A stretch of DNA of 61,532 nucleotides from NCBI GenBank assembly GCA_964627605.1, contig CAZVGZ010000020.1:1-61532 (forward strand). Reading direction: 5' to 3'. The stretch is from CAZVGZ01 sp964627605. GTDB taxonomy: Bacteria > Latescibacterota > MWCZ01 > CAZVGZ01. Shown one piece after another: positions 43,989 to 52,598 of the stretch. A program made the position numbers and the translations under genes. The notes below the pieces were generated by a model. The model had not been told where the DNA came from, did no database searches, and was given only the letters and a program-made list of their open reading frames with translations. The first letter of the stretch is position 1, and each line of letters begins with the position of its first letter.

Positions 43989-44860
43989 AGTGCCCTTCCT
44001 TCACTCGATCCCACTACAAGTGACTCGGTCTTTAGCCAAAGACGTAGGGCCAACTCTTCATCGTACGTCTCTTGCAATGACCTCTCTTCCACCAGTCCTT
44101 TAAAATACCCGCCAGTGACACCGTCCATCTGAGGCGACGACGCGAGATGAATAACACCGTCCGCACCTTCTTCAGGGGTGAGAAACCGCCTACGAAGCAG
44201 TCTCAACGCCAGCCTCACGGGCCAGTATGTGCCGCGTCCTAAGTTCGTGGATACCACACCAGGATGAACGCAGTTCGCTGTTGCCCCAACGTCACTTAAT
44301 CTTCGCGCCAGCTCGTAGGTGAACAGCACATTCGCCAGCTTGGATTGGGCGTAGATGTCGAAAGGCTTGTAGCGCTTATGGCCGTCCAAGTTGTCGAAGT
44401 CGATTGAGACGCGGTTATGTGCGCCGGAACTCACCGTCACCACTCTCGAACCTCGGTAAATTACACCAAAAAGCAGCTTTGTTATCAAAAACGGTGCGAT
44501 GTGGTTTACCGCAAAGGTCAGCTCGACACCGTCAGAGGTGATGCGTCGCCTGCCTGAAATCAGTCCGGCGTTGTTGACCAAAACATCGAGCCGGTCATGG
44601 AGGGATAGGAAACGGTCGCAGCACTCTTTTATCTGGTTTTGGGAGGAGAGATCAGCGACCAATACCTCAACCTCCGCGCCACCTGTAACATCCTCGATCT
44701 CTGTTTTGGCCGCATCGGCTTTTGCCCGATCGCGGCACACCATCACCAACTTGGCACCCCTCTGCGCAAGTTCCAACGCTGTGGCTTTCCCGATGCCGGA
44801 GGTCGCCCCGGTGACAAGACATGTCTTGCCCGACATCAGTCCCGACGGGGCTTGGCTCAT
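43985..44860 (-). CDS. Short-chain dehydrogenase/reductase (retinol-dehydrogenase-like)
   Basis: A 291-residue SDR. Cofactor site TCLVTGATSGIGKATALELA, then DVLVNNAGLISGRRR, VNHIAPFLITKLL, VTVSSGAHNRVSID (catalytic Ser) and YAQSKLANVLFTYELARRL (Tyr-x3-Lys), followed by NCVHPGVVSTNLGR. This is the pattern of the WW-oxidoreductase/retinol dehydrogenase subgroup, using NADP(H) by the Arg at VMVCRDRAKAD. It lies in a three-gene operon with ATGA overlaps: Gfo/Idh oxidoreductase upstream, peroxiredoxin-like lipoprotein downstream. The substrate is unknown. Confidence 0.88.
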   Translation of the reverse strand: MSQAPSGLMSGKTCLVTGATSGIGKATALELAQRGAKLVMVCRDRAKADAAKTEIEDVTGGAEVEVLVADLSSQNQIKECCDRFLSLHDRLDVLVNNAGLISGRRRITSDGVELTFAVNHIAPFLITKLLFGVIYRGSRVVTVSSGAHNRVSIDFDNLDGHKRYKPFDIYAQSKLANVLFTYELARRLSDVGATANCVHPGVVSTNLGRGTYWPVRLALRLLRRRFLTPEEGADGVIHLASSPQMDGVTGGYFKGLVEERSLQETYDEELALRLWLKTESLVVGSSEGRAL

Positions 44861-45852
44861 GTCGAGACCGAAAGCGGCACAACCTGCCCAGACTCCTGCG
44901 AACTCATTGCACCTTGGGCTATCTCCACTGCCGCCATCCCCTCCTCACCTGGAATTGGCACCGGGGTGTCATCCACCACCGCTCTTAGAAACTGCTCGAC
45001 CTCGAACTCCACAGCGTTCGGATATCCCAGATCGCCTATGGCCAGCGTCGTGAGTTCACCGTCGCCGAAACGGTATTTGAGCTCCCCTGAGCTTTGATTG
45101 AAATGAACCGCTCCGTTCGTACCCAATATCTCACCGCGATAGACCCCGACGTGGTCTGCCTGGCTGGCGGCCAATTGTGCCAGACCGCCGTCTTCAAACC
45201 CGATCGTCGCAAAAAACGTATCGGAGTAGTCGGCACCGCACGGATTGGGTCTTGGGTTGGAGAGCGCGTAGACCGACGTAGCGTTTCCAAGGCAGCAGCG
45301 CATGAAGTCGATCTCGTGGACATCAACCTCAAACAGGATACCGCCGCTCCTCTTCAGCTCCCGGCGCCACGCTGCCACGCTGCCCCATCCCGATCCGCTT
45401 CGGGTAATCCTCACTGCGAACAGCTCACCTAAGTCGGGCATGTGGTCAAGCGCAAATTTGAACGGCCCAAGGTAGCGCAAGACCTGGCCCACCATCAGTT
45501 TGACGCCCTGTTTAGCCGCAGCATCGATCATGGTTTGGCAGTCGTCCACATTCACCGCCATCGGTTTTTCCACAAATACGTGTTTGCCCGCTGCGATGGT
45601 GGCCAACGCTGCCTCTCTGTGTGCGAACTGCGGCACCGCTACAATAATCGCGTCGATGTCATCCCTCTCTACGAAAGATTCTATATCCGCTACGTATTCC
45701 GCTTCCACCGCTTCGGCAACTTCTTTGCCTATGTCGGCGTCCAAATCGCAGACCGCGTTCACCTGGGAGAGTTGAGGCAGTTGGTGCGCAGATGTAATCA
45801 GACCTCGGCCCATCGGTCCACATCCGATGAGCCCTACACGACAGATGTCCAT
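44857..45852 (-). CDS. Gfo/Idh/MocA family oxidoreductase
   Basis: A 331-residue NAD(P)-dependent sugar oxidoreductase. The Rossmann start is VGLIGCGPMGRGLI, then VCDLDADIGKEVAEA, IIVAVPQFAHREAALATIAA, GKHVFVEKPMAVNVDDCQ (EKP lysine) and the C-terminal substrate domain with SGGILFEVDVHEIDFMRCCL carrying the conserved His. ATG 45852 follows GGAAGATGAGAA. It is the first gene of a tight operon with the SDR gene, joined by a four-base overlap. Substrates of this family are inositols, sugar acids or nucleotide sugars; here unknown. Confidence 0.88.
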   Translation of the reverse strand: MDICRVGLIGCGPMGRGLITSAHQLPQLSQVNAVCDLDADIGKEVAEAVEAEYVADIESFVERDDIDAIIVAVPQFAHREAALATIAAGKHVFVEKPMAVNVDDCQTMIDAAAKQGVKLMVGQVLRYLGPFKFALDHMPDLGELFAVRITRSGSGWGSVAAWRRELKRSGGILFEVDVHEIDFMRCCLGNATSVYALSNPRPNPCGADYSDTFFATIGFEDGGLAQLAASQADHVGVYRGEILGTNGAVHFNQSSGELKYRFGDGELTTLAIGDLGYPNAVEFEVEQFLRAVVDDTPVPIPGEEGMAAVEIAQGAMSSQESGQVVPLSVST

Positions 45853-46007
45853 TTCTCATCTTCCTAAGATCTAGGGTTTTGGCATGTCATCCCGCAGACG
45901 GCTCAATCATACTGCCGCAGGAGCAAACCGGTCAACGCGCACGTTGACCATCCCCTTGGCTGGTAGTAGTCTCATAACTGTCGTGCCAACGAAAGATTAG
46001 GCCATCT

Positions 46008-47339
46008 ATGCTCTGTCCTGTCCGTCATGTATTCGTAGCTGCTCTCATTGGTGCGGCGTTTGCCGCGCAAACGACGTATGCGGCGCAACTGGTACACCAT
46101 ATCCAGATTGACGGCATCATCGACGGCGGATTGGCGGCGTTCGTCGAGCGAACCATCGACGAAGCTGATGAGCTTGGCGTCGACGCAATTATCCTGGAGT
46201 TGGACACCTTTGGCGGACGCGTCGATGCCGCTGACGTGATCCGTCAGGCGCTCCTGGACGCCCCCATGACCACCATCGCATGGATCAACAAGAACGCCGC
46301 GTCGGCAGGCGCTCTGATATCAATCGCCTGCGACACCGTTGCCATGGCTCCAGGCAGCGCTATCGGAGCGGCGACACCTGTCAACCAAGAAGGTGTGAAG
46401 GCCAGCGAGAAGATGGTCAGCTACTTCCGAAAAATCATGGGTGTAACGGCGGACGCCAAAAACCGGCCCAAAGAAGTCGCAGAAGCGATGGTGGACGAGG
46501 ATATCGCCATCGACAGTCTAATAGCCGAGGGCAAGCTTCTCACATTGGGACCGGATGAAGCGATCAAGTGGGGTATCGCCAACCAGCTCGCAGACAACTT
46601 TGATGAGGTCTTGGAAAAAAACGGCCTAGATGGTGCAAGTGTGGTTGGTCAACGGATTAATTGGGCTGAAGAGATCGTCAGGTGGCTCACCCATCCTGTT
46701 GTCAGCTCGCTGCTGATGACCGTGGGATTTGGTGGGCTTCTGTTTGAGATACGGACCCCTGGCTTCGGTGTCGGTGGGATAATTGGGCTCGTGTGCTTAG
46801 TGCTGTTTTTTGGCAGCGCGTACGTGACGCATTTGGCTGGTGCTGAGGAGATAATACTATTTTTTGTAGGAGTGGCGCTGGTGGTTGTTGAGCTGTTCGT
46901 GCCCGGGTTCGGGGTATTCGGGCTGCTTGGCGCAGTCGCCATAACAGCGTCGCTTTTCTTGAGTATGGTGGGAAGGTGGCCTACTACAACTCCGCAAGAG
47001 CTACTTCAGGCTGCGACGTATCTCGGTCTTTCTGTCATCGCCACATTTGGACTGCTCGCTGTTACGTGGGGTATATTACCCCGTGTGGGAGCCTTCAGGC
47101 GACTGATACTTCCAGAGGTGCAGCTTGCCGACCGAGGCTACCGAGGAACAGACGCGTCGCGTTTTGAGGGCATGGTTGGCCGTCAAGGCTTCGCGGCTTC
47201 ACAGTTAAGGCCGACCGGTTTGGGCAGTTTTGACGATGAGAGAATAGATGTGGTTTCCGACAGTGAATTTATTGAGGAGGGCACCGCGATAGTCATTGCG
47301 AAGATCGAAGGTGCCAAAGTAGTGGTTCGTCCGGTATGA
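46008..47339 (+). CDS. NfeD-type membrane-bound serine protease (long form)
   Basis: A 443-residue protein with a signal peptide (VFVAALIGAAFAAQTTYAAQ). The periplasmic ClpP-like protease domain follows (VDAIILELDTFGGRVDAADV, WINKNAASAGALISIACD with the nucleophile Ser, and a Lys-bearing EKMVSYFRKI helix). Then come four to five transmembrane helices (SLLMTVGFGGLLFEIRTPGF, IIGLVCLVLFFGSAYV, IILFFVGVALVVVELFVPGF) and a C-terminal OB-fold NfeD domain ending AKVVVRPV. Long NfeD proteins cleave hydrophobic stretches of membrane or stomatin partners. The next genes code for short NfeD and FloA, the classic cluster. Confidence 0.9.
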   Translation: MLCPVRHVFVAALIGAAFAAQTTYAAQLVHHIQIDGIIDGGLAAFVERTIDEADELGVDAIILELDTFGGRVDAADVIRQALLDAPMTTIAWINKNAASAGALISIACDTVAMAPGSAIGAATPVNQEGVKASEKMVSYFRKIMGVTADAKNRPKEVAEAMVDEDIAIDSLIAEGKLLTLGPDEAIKWGIANQLADNFDEVLEKNGLDGASVVGQRINWAEEIVRWLTHPVVSSLLMTVGFGGLLFEIRTPGFGVGGIIGLVCLVLFFGSAYVTHLAGAEEIILFFVGVALVVVELFVPGFGVFGLLGAVAITASLFLSMVGRWPTTTPQELLQAATYLGLSVIATFGLLAVTWGILPRVGAFRRLILPEVQLADRGYRGTDASRFEGMVGRQGFAASQLRPTGLGSFDDERIDVVSDSEFIEEGTAIVIAKIEGAKVVVRPV

Positions 47340-47413
47340 GCACAGTGATCGTCATCGGACAATGAGAAACACGGTGTTGGGGTCTGACGGGGCGATGAAC
47401 GACCGGAGAATAT

Positions 47414-47905
47414 ATGTTTGAGCTGTCAGATGGCGTCTCCCAATGGGTTTTGATTACAATCATGATTCTGGCGGGCTATCTGCTGATTTTGGTGGAGATG
47501 GCCACGCCTGGGATGATACTGGGAGTCATCGGTGTCTGCGCGATCTTAGGCGGTCTGGCGCTGTCTTACGTCACCAAGGGTCTTGGATCTGCGGTTCTGA
47601 CACTGGTGGGAACGATTGCTATCGGCGCGATGGTGGGATGGCGGGTCTGGAAAACAAAATCGTGGAGGCGGTTGGTTCACGATCACACCGCACCAGAGGG
47701 TCTGGCGCAAAGCGCCCACGACAGCGGCCGCAAAGCGTTGATTGGAAAAACAGGAGCGGCGGTGACGATGCTCCGTCCAGCGGGAGTCGCTGCGATTGAT
47801 GGTGTCAAGTATGACGTGGTAACAGAAGGCGGCGTGATCGATTCCGGTGTGCAGTTAGTGGTGGTGGAGGTGACGGGCAATCGGGTCGTCGTGCGCCCCG
47901 TCTGA
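47414..47905 (+). CDS. Short NfeD-family membrane protein
   Basis: A 163-residue protein with two to three membrane helices (VLITIMILAGYLLILVEMAT, LGVIGVCAILGGLALSYV, VLTLVGTIAIGAMVGW) and a C-terminal OB fold (GKTGAAVTMLRPAGVAAIDG, VVVEVTGNRVVVRPV) very similar in pattern to the end of the upstream long NfeD. It lacks the protease domain. It sits between NfeD and FloA and probably helps organise flotillin domains. Confidence 0.85.
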   Translation: MFELSDGVSQWVLITIMILAGYLLILVEMATPGMILGVIGVCAILGGLALSYVTKGLGSAVLTLVGTIAIGAMVGWRVWKTKSWRRLVHDHTAPEGLAQSAHDSGRKALIGKTGAAVTMLRPAGVAAIDGVKYDVVTEGGVIDSGVQLVVVEVTGNRVVVRPV

Positions 47906-48039
47906 CCGCGGTGGTTATGAGTAGAGCAGGTTTGACGTTTTTTTTGGAAAACACACGCTGGGTCTGTTGGCAACTTCACGCCAGTCGGCCAGATTAGCAA
48001 CTCAGTTCGCTAGCGCATACTAATCAAGAGGGGCAAACG

Positions 48040-49047
48040 ATGGAACCGATTATTTTTGGCATCGTAGTTCTGATTATCCTGTTCCTGGTGCTGTTTACCT
48101 ATTTCATCCCGGTGGGTCTGTGGATCACCGCGTACTTTTCAGGTGTCCGCGTCGGGATCGGCAGCCTCGTCGGAATGCGGTTGCGTAAAGTGCCGCCAGG
48201 GCAGATAATCCGACCTCTAATTGCCGCCACGAAGGCCGGGCTAACACTCAACACAAATCTGCTGGAAGGCCATTATATGGCTGGGGGCAAGGTAGATCGG
48301 GTTGTAGACGCGCTCATCTCAGCCAACAAGGCCGATATTGAGTTGAAATTTGAGAAAGCCACCGCGATCGACCTTGCAGGGCGAAATGTGTTGGATGCGG
48401 TCAAGACCAGCGTCTTCCCTAAAGTGATTGACTGCCCGGATTCGACCAAGGGGAAGAGCACGATTGATGCTGTAGCGATGGACGGTATTCAGCTCAAGGC
48501 AAAGGCACGAGTGACAGTCCGGGCCAATCTGGAAAGGCTGGTCGGCGGCGCGGTTGAGGAGACAATCATCGCCCGCGTCGGCGAGGGCATTGTAAGCGCT
48601 ATAGGTTCGTCGGTCAGCCACAAACAGGTGCTCGAAAACCCTGATACGATCTCTAAAGCTGTGCTGAGCAAAGGGTTGGACTCAGGCACCGCTTTTGAAA
48701 TCTTGTCGATTGACATCGCGGACATTGATGTAGGAGACAACATCGGTGCTGGACTTCAGACCGATCAGGCGGAGGCCGATAAGCGGATTGCGCAGGCCAA
48801 AGCCGAAGAGCGCCGAGCGATGGCTATAGCCGAAGAGCAGGAGATGAAGGCCCGGACCCAGGAGATGCGTGCGCAGCTTATTGAGGCTGAATCGCAGGTG
48901 CCTCAGGCTATCGCCGAGTCGTTCAGAAGCGGCAATTTGGGGATCATGGATTACTACCGCATGCAAAACATCAACGCTGATACCACAATGCGTGAGAACA
49001 TCGGGTCCGATTCTGATGACGCCAAGCAGGGCCCTGTTGACGAGTAA
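48040..49047 (+). CDS. floA: Flotillin-like protein FloA
   Basis: A 335-residue membrane scaffold. An N-terminal hairpin helix (IIFGIVVLIILFLVLFTYFI) is followed by the conserved KVPPGQIIRPLIAATKAGL, LEGHYMAGGKVDRVVDALIS, GKSTIDAVAMDGIQLKAKAR, VEETIIARVGEGIVSAIGSS and a coiled coil (QAEADKRIAQAKAEERRAMA). FloA oligomers mark functional membrane microdomains and affect membrane fluidity, secretion and proteases. AGAGGGG precedes the ATG. The nfeD-nfeD-floA order is conserved widely. Confidence 0.92.
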   Translation: MEPIIFGIVVLIILFLVLFTYFIPVGLWITAYFSGVRVGIGSLVGMRLRKVPPGQIIRPLIAATKAGLTLNTNLLEGHYMAGGKVDRVVDALISANKADIELKFEKATAIDLAGRNVLDAVKTSVFPKVIDCPDSTKGKSTIDAVAMDGIQLKAKARVTVRANLERLVGGAVEETIIARVGEGIVSAIGSSVSHKQVLENPDTISKAVLSKGLDSGTAFEILSIDIADIDVGDNIGAGLQTDQAEADKRIAQAKAEERRAMAIAEEQEMKARTQEMRAQLIEAESQVPQAIAESFRSGNLGIMDYYRMQNINADTTMRENIGSDSDDAKQGPVDE

Positions 49048-49113
49048 TCGGTGCAAATTAGGTGCCGAGTCACCAAGTTCTAAAGAGATAGACGTCCAAC
49101 GAGGGTAAGAGCT

Positions 49114-49731
49114 GTGGAAAGCTTGATCGTATTCGTGGTCTTGATGATCGTATCTGCTGTCCTGAGCAGATTGGGCAAGAAAAAACAGGAGGAAGAAGCG
49201 GAAGCGCAGGAAGCCGAACACAGCCGGGCGCACCCGGACCCTGCGCAGCCCAGGCCCAGACCGGCAGCGGCTCAACCTGGCAACCGTCAGATACCTCCCA
49301 CACCATCGGTTTGGGACCGGGAGCCCGACACGCAACCTGATGGAGTCAGTACGCCTGTGGAAGACAGTGACGATAAGCAAGATAAGAGATCGCTCTGGGG
49401 AGACCTTAAGTGGGAGCTGCAGGAGGCTGCCCGAAAGGCGCGAGAGGCTGAAGAAGAGGAGCAGAGAGAGCATGCCGAGTGGTTGAAGGAATCTGGACTG
49501 GTACCGCCTGTTCCCACCAAGGTCGAGGAACCTGTTGCGCCACCTATACCGACTCCAAAACCAAAGCCGGTTAAGGAAACTGCCAAACGAGAGGATAAGA
49601 ACGTAGTTGGCCTTACAAAAATCAGTAGGCGCAAAGCCGCGCGAAAGGGCGTCATCTGGGCTGAGGTGTTGGGACCGTGCAGGGCGGTGAACAGCTACCG
49701 CCCCCCGGAAGTCGCTGGCGGCGAGGAGTAG
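49114..49731 (+). CDS. Membrane-anchored charged protein after floA
   Basis: A 205-residue protein with one N-terminal helix (ESLIVFVVLMIVSAVLSRLG), a long low-complexity region rich in Glu, Ala and Pro (KKKQEEEAEAQEAEHSRAHP), a coiled-coil-prone stretch (WELQEAARKAREAEEEEQRE) and the C-terminal motif RKGVIWAEVLGPCRAV. The last motif is recurrent in proteins found near flotillin genes in several phyla, as far as I recall; I cannot name the family. GTG start after GAGGGTAAGAGCT. Close spacing (66 bases) suggests co-transcription with floA and a role as its partner. Confidence 0.65.
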   Translation: MESLIVFVVLMIVSAVLSRLGKKKQEEEAEAQEAEHSRAHPDPAQPRPRPAAAQPGNRQIPPTPSVWDREPDTQPDGVSTPVEDSDDKQDKRSLWGDLKWELQEAARKAREAEEEEQREHAEWLKESGLVPPVPTKVEEPVAPPIPTPKPKPVKETAKREDKNVVGLTKISRRKAARKGVIWAEVLGPCRAVNSYRPPEVAGGEE

Positions 49732-49843
49732 GGGCCACGCAAGATTCTCCACCGAAATCCGCAATGGTTATCGTGGGAGGGCTTTTGCACCAAAACTCGG
49801 TACCGCAGGATACAACCGCAGTCAGAGTAACGATGGAGGAGCC

Positions 49844-50344
49844 ATGGCAGAAGAGCCGTTAGTGGGCGTAATCATGGGTTCGACATCTGATTGGGAAGTG
49901 ATGTCCAACACGACGAAAACGCTCGAAGAGTTGTCGATCCCCCACGAAGTCAAAGTTATCTCAGCGCACCGAACCCCTGAAGAGGCGTTCGCCTATGCTG
50001 ATACGGCTGAGTCACGAGGGTTGGAAGCCATCATAGCTGGTGCTGGTGGAGCTGCCCATCTGGCTGGAGTGATGGCTGGAAAGTCGGCACTGCCTGTATT
50101 AGGGGTGCCGATGCAGACGAAATCACTGGGGGGGATGGACTCTCTGTTGTCAATAGTCCAGATGCCTGCTGGCATTCCGGTGGGGACACTGGCGATAGGC
50201 CGCGCTGGAGCGGTAAACGCAGCGCTCTTGGCTGCTGCGATGCTGGCGAACAAATACCCAAAAATCCACGAATCGCTCAAAGCGTATCGCGCTGCCCAGA
50301 CCCAAAGAGTCTTGGCGACCCCCGATCCGCGTGAGGCGGTATGA
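49844..50344 (+). CDS. purE: N5-carboxyaminoimidazole ribonucleotide mutase
   Basis: A 166-residue class I PurE: VIMGSTSDWEVMSNTTKTLE, KVISAHRTPEEAFAYAD (catalytic His), IIAGAGGAAHLAGVMAGKSA, VLGVPMQTKSLGGMDSLLSI, MPAGIPVGTLAIGRAGAVNA. It moves the carboxyl group of N5-CAIR to C4 in purine synthesis. GGAGGAGCC precedes the ATG. purK is not in the window. Confidence 0.94.
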   Translation: MAEEPLVGVIMGSTSDWEVMSNTTKTLEELSIPHEVKVISAHRTPEEAFAYADTAESRGLEAIIAGAGGAAHLAGVMAGKSALPVLGVPMQTKSLGGMDSLLSIVQMPAGIPVGTLAIGRAGAVNAALLAAAMLANKYPKIHESLKAYRAAQTQRVLATPDPREAV

Positions 50345-50428
50345 ACCCGATCGCGTACCTGTGACGAAGCAACTATAGTGACGACCTAATACACAACCGA
50401 TTTTTAATTCCAGGAGCCCAAAAAAAAG

Positions 50429-52114
50429 ATGTCTGACGACACTGTCCGCAAAAGTAGAATGACCACTGACGGTATCTCGCGCTCTCCAAACCGAGCGATG
50501 CTTCGCGCAGTCGGTTTTAAGGATGACGATTTTGCCAAACCGATGTTGGGTGTAGCACATATGCACAGCGACATAACGCCGTGCAACGCGCATCTGGACC
50601 GTCTGGCCCAAAGAGCCCGCGAAGGCATTTTTGCTGGTGGGGGTGTACCGCAGATGTATGGCGCTCCTACGGCTTCAGACGGGATCATGATGGGCCACAA
50701 GGGGATGAGGTACAGCCTGGTCTCCCGTGAGGTAATCGCCGACAGTATAGAGGTTGTCAGCGGCGGAATGAACCATGATGGTGTCATCGCCATCGGCGGC
50801 TGCGACAAAAACATGCCTGGCTCCATAATGGCCATGGCACGTATGAACGTCCCAGGGATTTTTGTTTATGGTGGCAGCATTCTACCGGGAATCAGCTCTA
50901 CCGGTGAGGCGTTGGATATAGTTTCGGCTTTTGAGGCGGTCGGGCAGTACCAGGCTGGCACGATCGACGAGGGCGCAGTGCATGCTGTAGAGTGCGAGGC
51001 CTGTCCTGGCGCAGGGGCGTGTGGCGGGATGTATACCGCCAATACAATGAGTTCGGCTATTGAAGCGATGGGTATGAGCCTGCCCTACGACGCCAGTGGG
51101 CCAGCGGTGTCGGCGTCCAAAGAGCGGGAGACATTTTTGGCGGGAAGTATGCTTGTCAAGCTGGTCGAATCAGGGATCAGGGCCAGAGATATTATCACCA
51201 AAAAATCGCTAGAAAACGCCTACACTTTGGCTCTGGCGTTAGGCGGATCTACCAATGCGGTTCTGCACCTTGTGGCCATCGCCCGTGAGACTGACGTGGA
51301 GTGGAGTCTGGACGACTTTGACCGTGTCAACGACAGGGTACCACACCTCGGTGATCTCAAACCGAGCGGACAGTACGCCATGTACGACGTGCATCGGGTC
51401 GGCGGCACTCCAGCGGTGATGAAAGCGCTCCTTGACGCAGGGATGCTCCACGGCGACTGCCTCACTGTTACGGGAATGACAATAGAACAAAATCTGGCTT
51501 CAGTATCCAGCGTCTACAACATAAAGCAGGACGTGATAATGCCACTTGACGCACCGAAACATCCGGTGGGGCATCTCGCAATTTTGAAAGGAAACCTCGC
51601 ACCTGATGGTGCCGTGGCGAAGACAAGCGGGCTGAAGGTTCGCCACATAACCGGTCCGGCAAGGGTGTTTGAGGGCGAAGAAGCCTGCTTTGAGGCGATT
51701 CAGAATGATGAAATCGTTCCTGGGGATGTTGTGGTCGTTCGCGGCGAAGGGCCGGTGGGAGGTCCAGGTATGAGGGAGATGCTCGCGGTGACAGCGGCGC
51801 TGATTGGGCGCGGTTTGGGGGACAAAGTCGGTCTGATTACGGACGGTCGTTTTTCCGGCGGGACACATGGGCTGGTCGTAGGGCATGTTGAGCCTGAGGC
51901 CTGGGTTGGCGGTCCAATCGGGCTTGTCAAGGACGGCGATTTGATCACTATTGACGGCGATGCCAAACAGCTATCGGTGGACGTGGAGGATGCCGAACTG
52001 GAGGCTCGCAGGAGTGCATGGACAACGCCACCGCCAAGGGAGACCAGAGGTGTGCTGTCCAAATACGCCCGCCTGGTAGCCCCAGCTTCGCAGGGAGCTA
52101 CCACAGCGGTCTAG
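50429..52114 (+). CDS. ilvD: Dihydroxy-acid dehydratase
   Basis: A 561-residue IlvD/Edd enzyme. Fe-S ligands are in IAIGGCDKNMPGSIMAMA and CEACPGAGACGGMYTANTM, a third near GVAHMHSDITPCNAHLDRLA; the C-terminal half holds LITDGRFSGGTHGLVVGHVE and EAWVGGPIGLVKDGD. It removes water from dihydroxy acids in isoleucine and valine synthesis. AGGAGCCC lies upstream of the ATG. It is full length and all cluster and Mg-binding motifs look present. Confidence 0.95.
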   Translation: MSDDTVRKSRMTTDGISRSPNRAMLRAVGFKDDDFAKPMLGVAHMHSDITPCNAHLDRLAQRAREGIFAGGGVPQMYGAPTASDGIMMGHKGMRYSLVSREVIADSIEVVSGGMNHDGVIAIGGCDKNMPGSIMAMARMNVPGIFVYGGSILPGISSTGEALDIVSAFEAVGQYQAGTIDEGAVHAVECEACPGAGACGGMYTANTMSSAIEAMGMSLPYDASGPAVSASKERETFLAGSMLVKLVESGIRARDIITKKSLENAYTLALALGGSTNAVLHLVAIARETDVEWSLDDFDRVNDRVPHLGDLKPSGQYAMYDVHRVGGTPAVMKALLDAGMLHGDCLTVTGMTIEQNLASVSSVYNIKQDVIMPLDAPKHPVGHLAILKGNLAPDGAVAKTSGLKVRHITGPARVFEGEEACFEAIQNDEIVPGDVVVVRGEGPVGGPGMREMLAVTAALIGRGLGDKVGLITDGRFSGGTHGLVVGHVEPEAWVGGPIGLVKDGDLITIDGDAKQLSVDVEDAELEARRSAWTTPPPRETRGVLSKYARLVAPASQGATTAV

Positions 52115-52427
52115 CGGGTTGTGTGCTCTGATTCTTGAACAAAATTTGCGTGTCGTCTACTCGGCCAAACGGGTGGGAGATACGCCTGCATTGGCCCCTG
52201 TCCCCAGTTGCGAAGTTCTGAGAACCAGTTATATTGTAGTGTCTGACCCATCTGCGCGGGCTGATGTTCCTACAAACACACAGGATAATCTGATGAGATT
52301 GACGTCGCATTGTGCCGAGCCACCAGTGCGCCTTTCGTCGGCGTTTCGTGCGTCGCACAATGCACTATTGCGTGCGTTTCTGCTTGCGATGGCGCGTCTG
52401 ATCTTGACGCCAATGACATCGCTCGGC

Positions 52428-52526
52428 CTGGATGATGGTGGAAGGATAGTGGGAAGCGGAATGTATGTATATAGACTTACAGGCTCCGAAGGCACCCTCG
52501 TCAAACGGATGGCGCTTCTAAAGTAG
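52428..52526 (+). pseudogene. Remnant of a FlgD/T9SS-like C-terminal Ig domain
   Basis: The last 32 codons before a TAG read LDDGGRIVGSGMYVYRLTGS, then EGTLVKRMALLK. This is the closing part of the FlgD-like sorting/Ig domain at the end of many secreted proteins (pattern GxxVASGMYxYRL...KMxLLK). The ORF can be extended upstream to 52119, but the preceding residues are not recognisable. It is therefore probably the stump of a lost secreted protein. The 313 bases between ilvD and this stump hold nothing else I can name. Confidence 0.5.
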
Positions 52527-52564
52527 CCGCCTCGCTAGCCGACGCGAAGGCCTGGATTACATTG

Positions 52565-52598
52565 GCGAGGTGGAGTAGGTAACCCTACTCCACCTCGC
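52565..52598. terminator. 15-bp perfect hairpin between convergent units
   Basis: GCGAGGTGGAGTAGG and CCTACTCCACCTCGC pair perfectly around a four-base loop (TAAC). The right arm contains the last codons of the FGGY kinase on the minus strand. No T-run follows on either strand. It is well placed to stop transcription from both sides. Confidence 0.55.

Noticed and set aside
48682..49764. 360-codon ORF on the minus strand
   Set aside because: It is a shadow of floA and the following gene. Its product is a low-complexity Arg/Leu/Ser-rich string.
52119..52427. Upstream part of the ORF that ends in the FlgD-like stump
   Set aside because: Residues before LDDGG do not resemble the family or any other protein, and codon use is irregular; only the stump was annotated.
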